Assembly: GCF_019802045.1 (NCBI RefSeq)
Contig: NZ_JAHVHU010000007.1
Span: 186,001-250,000 of the forward strand
DNA length: 64,000 nt
Direction: 5' to 3'
DNA from: Membranihabitans marinus
Lineage (GTDB): Bacteria > Bacteroidota > Bacteroidia > Chitinophagales > Saprospiraceae
Positions within the stretch are counted from its first letter, which is position 1. The number at the start of each line of letters is the position of its first letter. Below, piece by piece: positions 62,229 through 64,000 of this stretch. Below the pieces are notes generated by a model. That model was not told the origin of the DNA and searched no databases. It saw only the letters and a list, made by a program, of their open reading frames with translations. The position numbers and the translations under genes are program-made.

Positions 62229-64000
62229 TAAGATGGGCTAATTTGACTTTCTATATTAATTATTTCAGCAAAAACACCTGCCGCTGTCACTTCTGCTCCC
62301 GCCCCGGGTCCTTGAACAACAAGTGATCTTTTGTGGTAGCGATGGGAGGTAAAGACGATCATGTTGTCACTGCCCTCCAAGCTATAAAAAGGAGATTTTT
62401 GATCGACGGCTTGCAGGGAAATATTTACTGTATTGTTTTCCATAGTAGCGATAATACGGAGCTTCTTATGGTCTTTGGCTGCTTCCTGTCTTAGGTTTTC
62501 GAAATAAGCATCATTGTCCTGCAGGCGTTCAAAGAACTCTTCGGTGGTATCTGCTTCCATACAGTCTGCTGGTAAAAAGGATTCGATCATGACTTCGTCA
62601 GGTTCGATTTTCATTCCAGCTTCCCGACTTAAAATAATGATTTTACGTTTGACGTCTGTACCACTCAAATCGATCCGTGGATCAGGTTCGGTAAAGCCAA
62701 GTTCTTTAGCTTTTCTTACAATGGTACTGAAAGGAGTTGTTCCATCAAATTCATTGAATATATAAGATAAAGATCCAGAAAGAACACCTTCTATTTTTTT
62801 GATTTTGTCACCAGAGTGAATAAGGTTTTGCAAGGTCGATATGACCGGCAAGCCGGCTCCCACGTTGGTTTCATAACCAAAAGTAACATTGTTTCTTTGT
62901 GCCAGTCTTTTTAGATTCACATACTCTTCGTAGGAAGAGGAGGTAGCAATCTTATTTGGTGTAACAACATGAATGCTTTCGGCCAGAATGGAGCGGTACT
63001 GCCGTGATATCTCATCGGTGGCTGTATTGTCAACAAATACAGAATTGATCACATTGGCATCATCCATGCGTTTTTTGAAGAGAGACATATCCATTGCCTC
63101 TCCATTTCGTGACAGATCATCTTCCCAGCTCTCCAGGTTTATTCCGTGTTCATCAAAAAGCATTTTCCGGCTATTTGCGATGCCGATTAGCCTGATTTCA
63201 ACTCCACGATCTTCCAATAGAGACTGACTTTGCTCATGAATTTGCTTGATCAATGTGCTGCCGATAAGACCAGTGCCGACGACAAACAAATTGATAACCT
63301 TGATGTCTGACAAGAAAAATCCTTCGTGTAGAGCATTCAAAGCCTTGTTTTCATCCTCTTTGTTGATAACCACCGAAATGTTTCTCTCTGAACTTCCTTG
63401 AGCGATTGCTACTATATTGATACCGTTATTTCCCAGTGAACGCATCATTTTTGCAGCGACACCCGGCACAAATCGCATATTATCACCTATAATAGCGAGG
63501 ATAGAAAGCTCTTTTTCGATGTGCAAATGGTCAAGATCATTCCGTTCGAATTCTCGCTTAAATTCTTCTTGAATGACTTTGCTCGCTTTGCGAACCTGAT
63601 TGGGTAATATTGAAAAACTGATACTGTATTCAGATGAACCCTGTGTGATAAGCATTATATTAATACCAGCATCGGCGAGACATCTGAACAGACGGGCTGC
63701 AGTACCTGGAACACCGACCATCCCATTTCCCTGAAGCGTGAGCAATGCCACATTATTTATGGCAGATATCCCTTTGACTGGATGATCGTTCAGATTGACC
63801 TCCGCTGATATATATGTTCCGCTGTGATCAGGATTCATGGAGTTTTTTATCACCAATGGAATGTTCCGATCCATAGCTGGCTGCATAGTTGGTGCGTAGA
63901 TAACTTTCGCTCCAAAGTGTGACATTTCCACAGCTTCCAAAAATGACATTTTGGGTATGGTAAAAGCTTGCTTTACGCGGCGGGGATCGGTGGTCAATAC
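62228..64000 (-). CDS. thrA: Bifunctional aspartokinase/homoserine dehydrogenase, C-terminal part
   Basis: Partial: the 5' end lies beyond the right edge of the window. The visible 590 codons hold the end of the aspartokinase domain (TTDPRRVKQAFTIPKMSFLE, FGAKVIYAPTMQPAMDRNIP), two ACT domains (about VALLTLQGNGMVGVPGTAAR and ILAIIGDNMRFVPGVAAKMM), and the full homoserine dehydrogenase (Rossmann INLFVVGTGLIGSTLIKQI; catalytic KELGFTEPDPRIDLSGTDVK). The enzyme does the first and third steps of threonine synthesis. ACT domains bind threonine as feedback inhibitor. About 220 N-terminal residues are missing by comparison with E. coli ThrA. Confidence 0.95.
   Translation of the reverse strand, partial: VLTTDPRRVKQAFTIPKMSFLEAVEMSHFGAKVIYAPTMQPAMDRNIPLVIKNSMNPDHSGTYISAEVNLNDHPVKGISAINNVALLTLQGNGMVGVPGTAARLFRCLADAGINIMLITQGSSEYSISFSILPNQVRKASKVIQEEFKREFERNDLDHLHIEKELSILAIIGDNMRFVPGVAAKMMRSLGNNGINIVAIAQGSSERNISVVINKEDENKALNALHEGFFLSDIKVINLFVVGTGLIGSTLIKQIHEQSQSLLEDRGVEIRLIGIANSRKMLFDEHGINLESWEDDLSRNGEAMDMSLFKKRMDDANVINSVFVDNTATDEISRQYRSILAESIHVVTPNKIATSSSYEEYVNLKRLAQRNNVTFGYETNVGAGLPVISTLQNLIHSGDKIKKIEGVLSGSLSYIFNEFDGTTPFSTIVRKAKELGFTEPDPRIDLSGTDVKRKIIILSREAGMKIEPDEVMIESFLPADCMEADTTEEFFERLQDNDAYFENLRQEAAKDHKKLRIIATMENNTVNISLQAVDQKSPFYSLEGSDNMIVFTSHRYHKRSLVVQGPGAGAEVTAAGVFAEIINIESQISPS

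Overview
The window looks like a chromosomal segment of a Bacteroidota bacterium, probably from the Saprospirales/Chitinophagales side of the phylum (the order is inference). The evidence is a set of phylum markers. There are type IX secretion C-terminal domains, one type A at 22696-24348 and one CHU_C/type B at 47726-49444. A gldD gliding lipoprotein follows mutY-ssb. Two CarboxypepD_reg plus beta-barrel outer-membrane proteins are present, along with an MbnP-like lipoprotein and a SecA of about 1100 residues. Several upstream regions carry the Bacteroidota -7 box TAnnTTTG.

Layout. 1-1304 is a small decayed accessory patch on the minus strand: a MntA/HepT-type pair whose HepT lacks a normal start codon, a frameshifted DUF4926-like gene, a candidate dispersed repeat, and a ParD antitoxin with no ParE. 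1551-3482 is thrS. 3845-11096 holds two close paralogues of a large outer-membrane barrel protein on either side of a tandem ABC ATPase that keeps only one canonical ATP site. 11236-14238 holds an exported GMC oxidoreductase with a gluconate-2-dehydrogenase subunit-3 partner and an O6-methylguanine methyltransferase. tRNA-Phe with a strong terminator and an M90/MtfA-like pseudopeptidase follow. 15955-34540 is mixed metabolism: icd, a CE15-type esterase, a TonB receptor, acyl-CoA dehydrogenase, two GSDH-type sugar dehydrogenases (one a T9SS cargo, one fused to cytochrome c), menB, a DASS transporter, paaE/paaG-like genes, an omega-amidase, rnhB, an exported isoaspartyl methyltransferase and carbonic anhydrase. 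34541-35347 is an 807-base gap with palindromes and protein-like debris.

35348-57215 is almost entirely minus-strand housekeeping: sigma factor, mutY-ssb-gldD, SPOR protein-rodA-tgt-lptG, deoC, secA, a BamA-like protein with nadK, SpoIIE phosphatase-TM2/TPR protein-CBS protein, and a SRAP-like protein-dtd-mazG. At 57216-57718 transcription diverges across an AT-rich 503-base gap with clustered DnaA-box-like sites, which is a candidate replication origin. To its right lie heme A synthase and an alpha/beta hydrolase (plus strand), then the threonine operon thrA-thrB-thrC (minus strand), with thrA cut by the window edge.

The most unusual points are three proteins that keep a family fold but appear to have lost canonical active-site or ligand residues (SRAP-like, MtfA-like, and half of the tandem ABC protein), a tRNA-guanine transglycosylase in which all four zinc ligands are replaced, and the candidate origin. 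I found no CRISPR array, no intact insertion sequence and no prophage. No obvious multi-gene defence system is visible beyond the toxin-antitoxin remnants.
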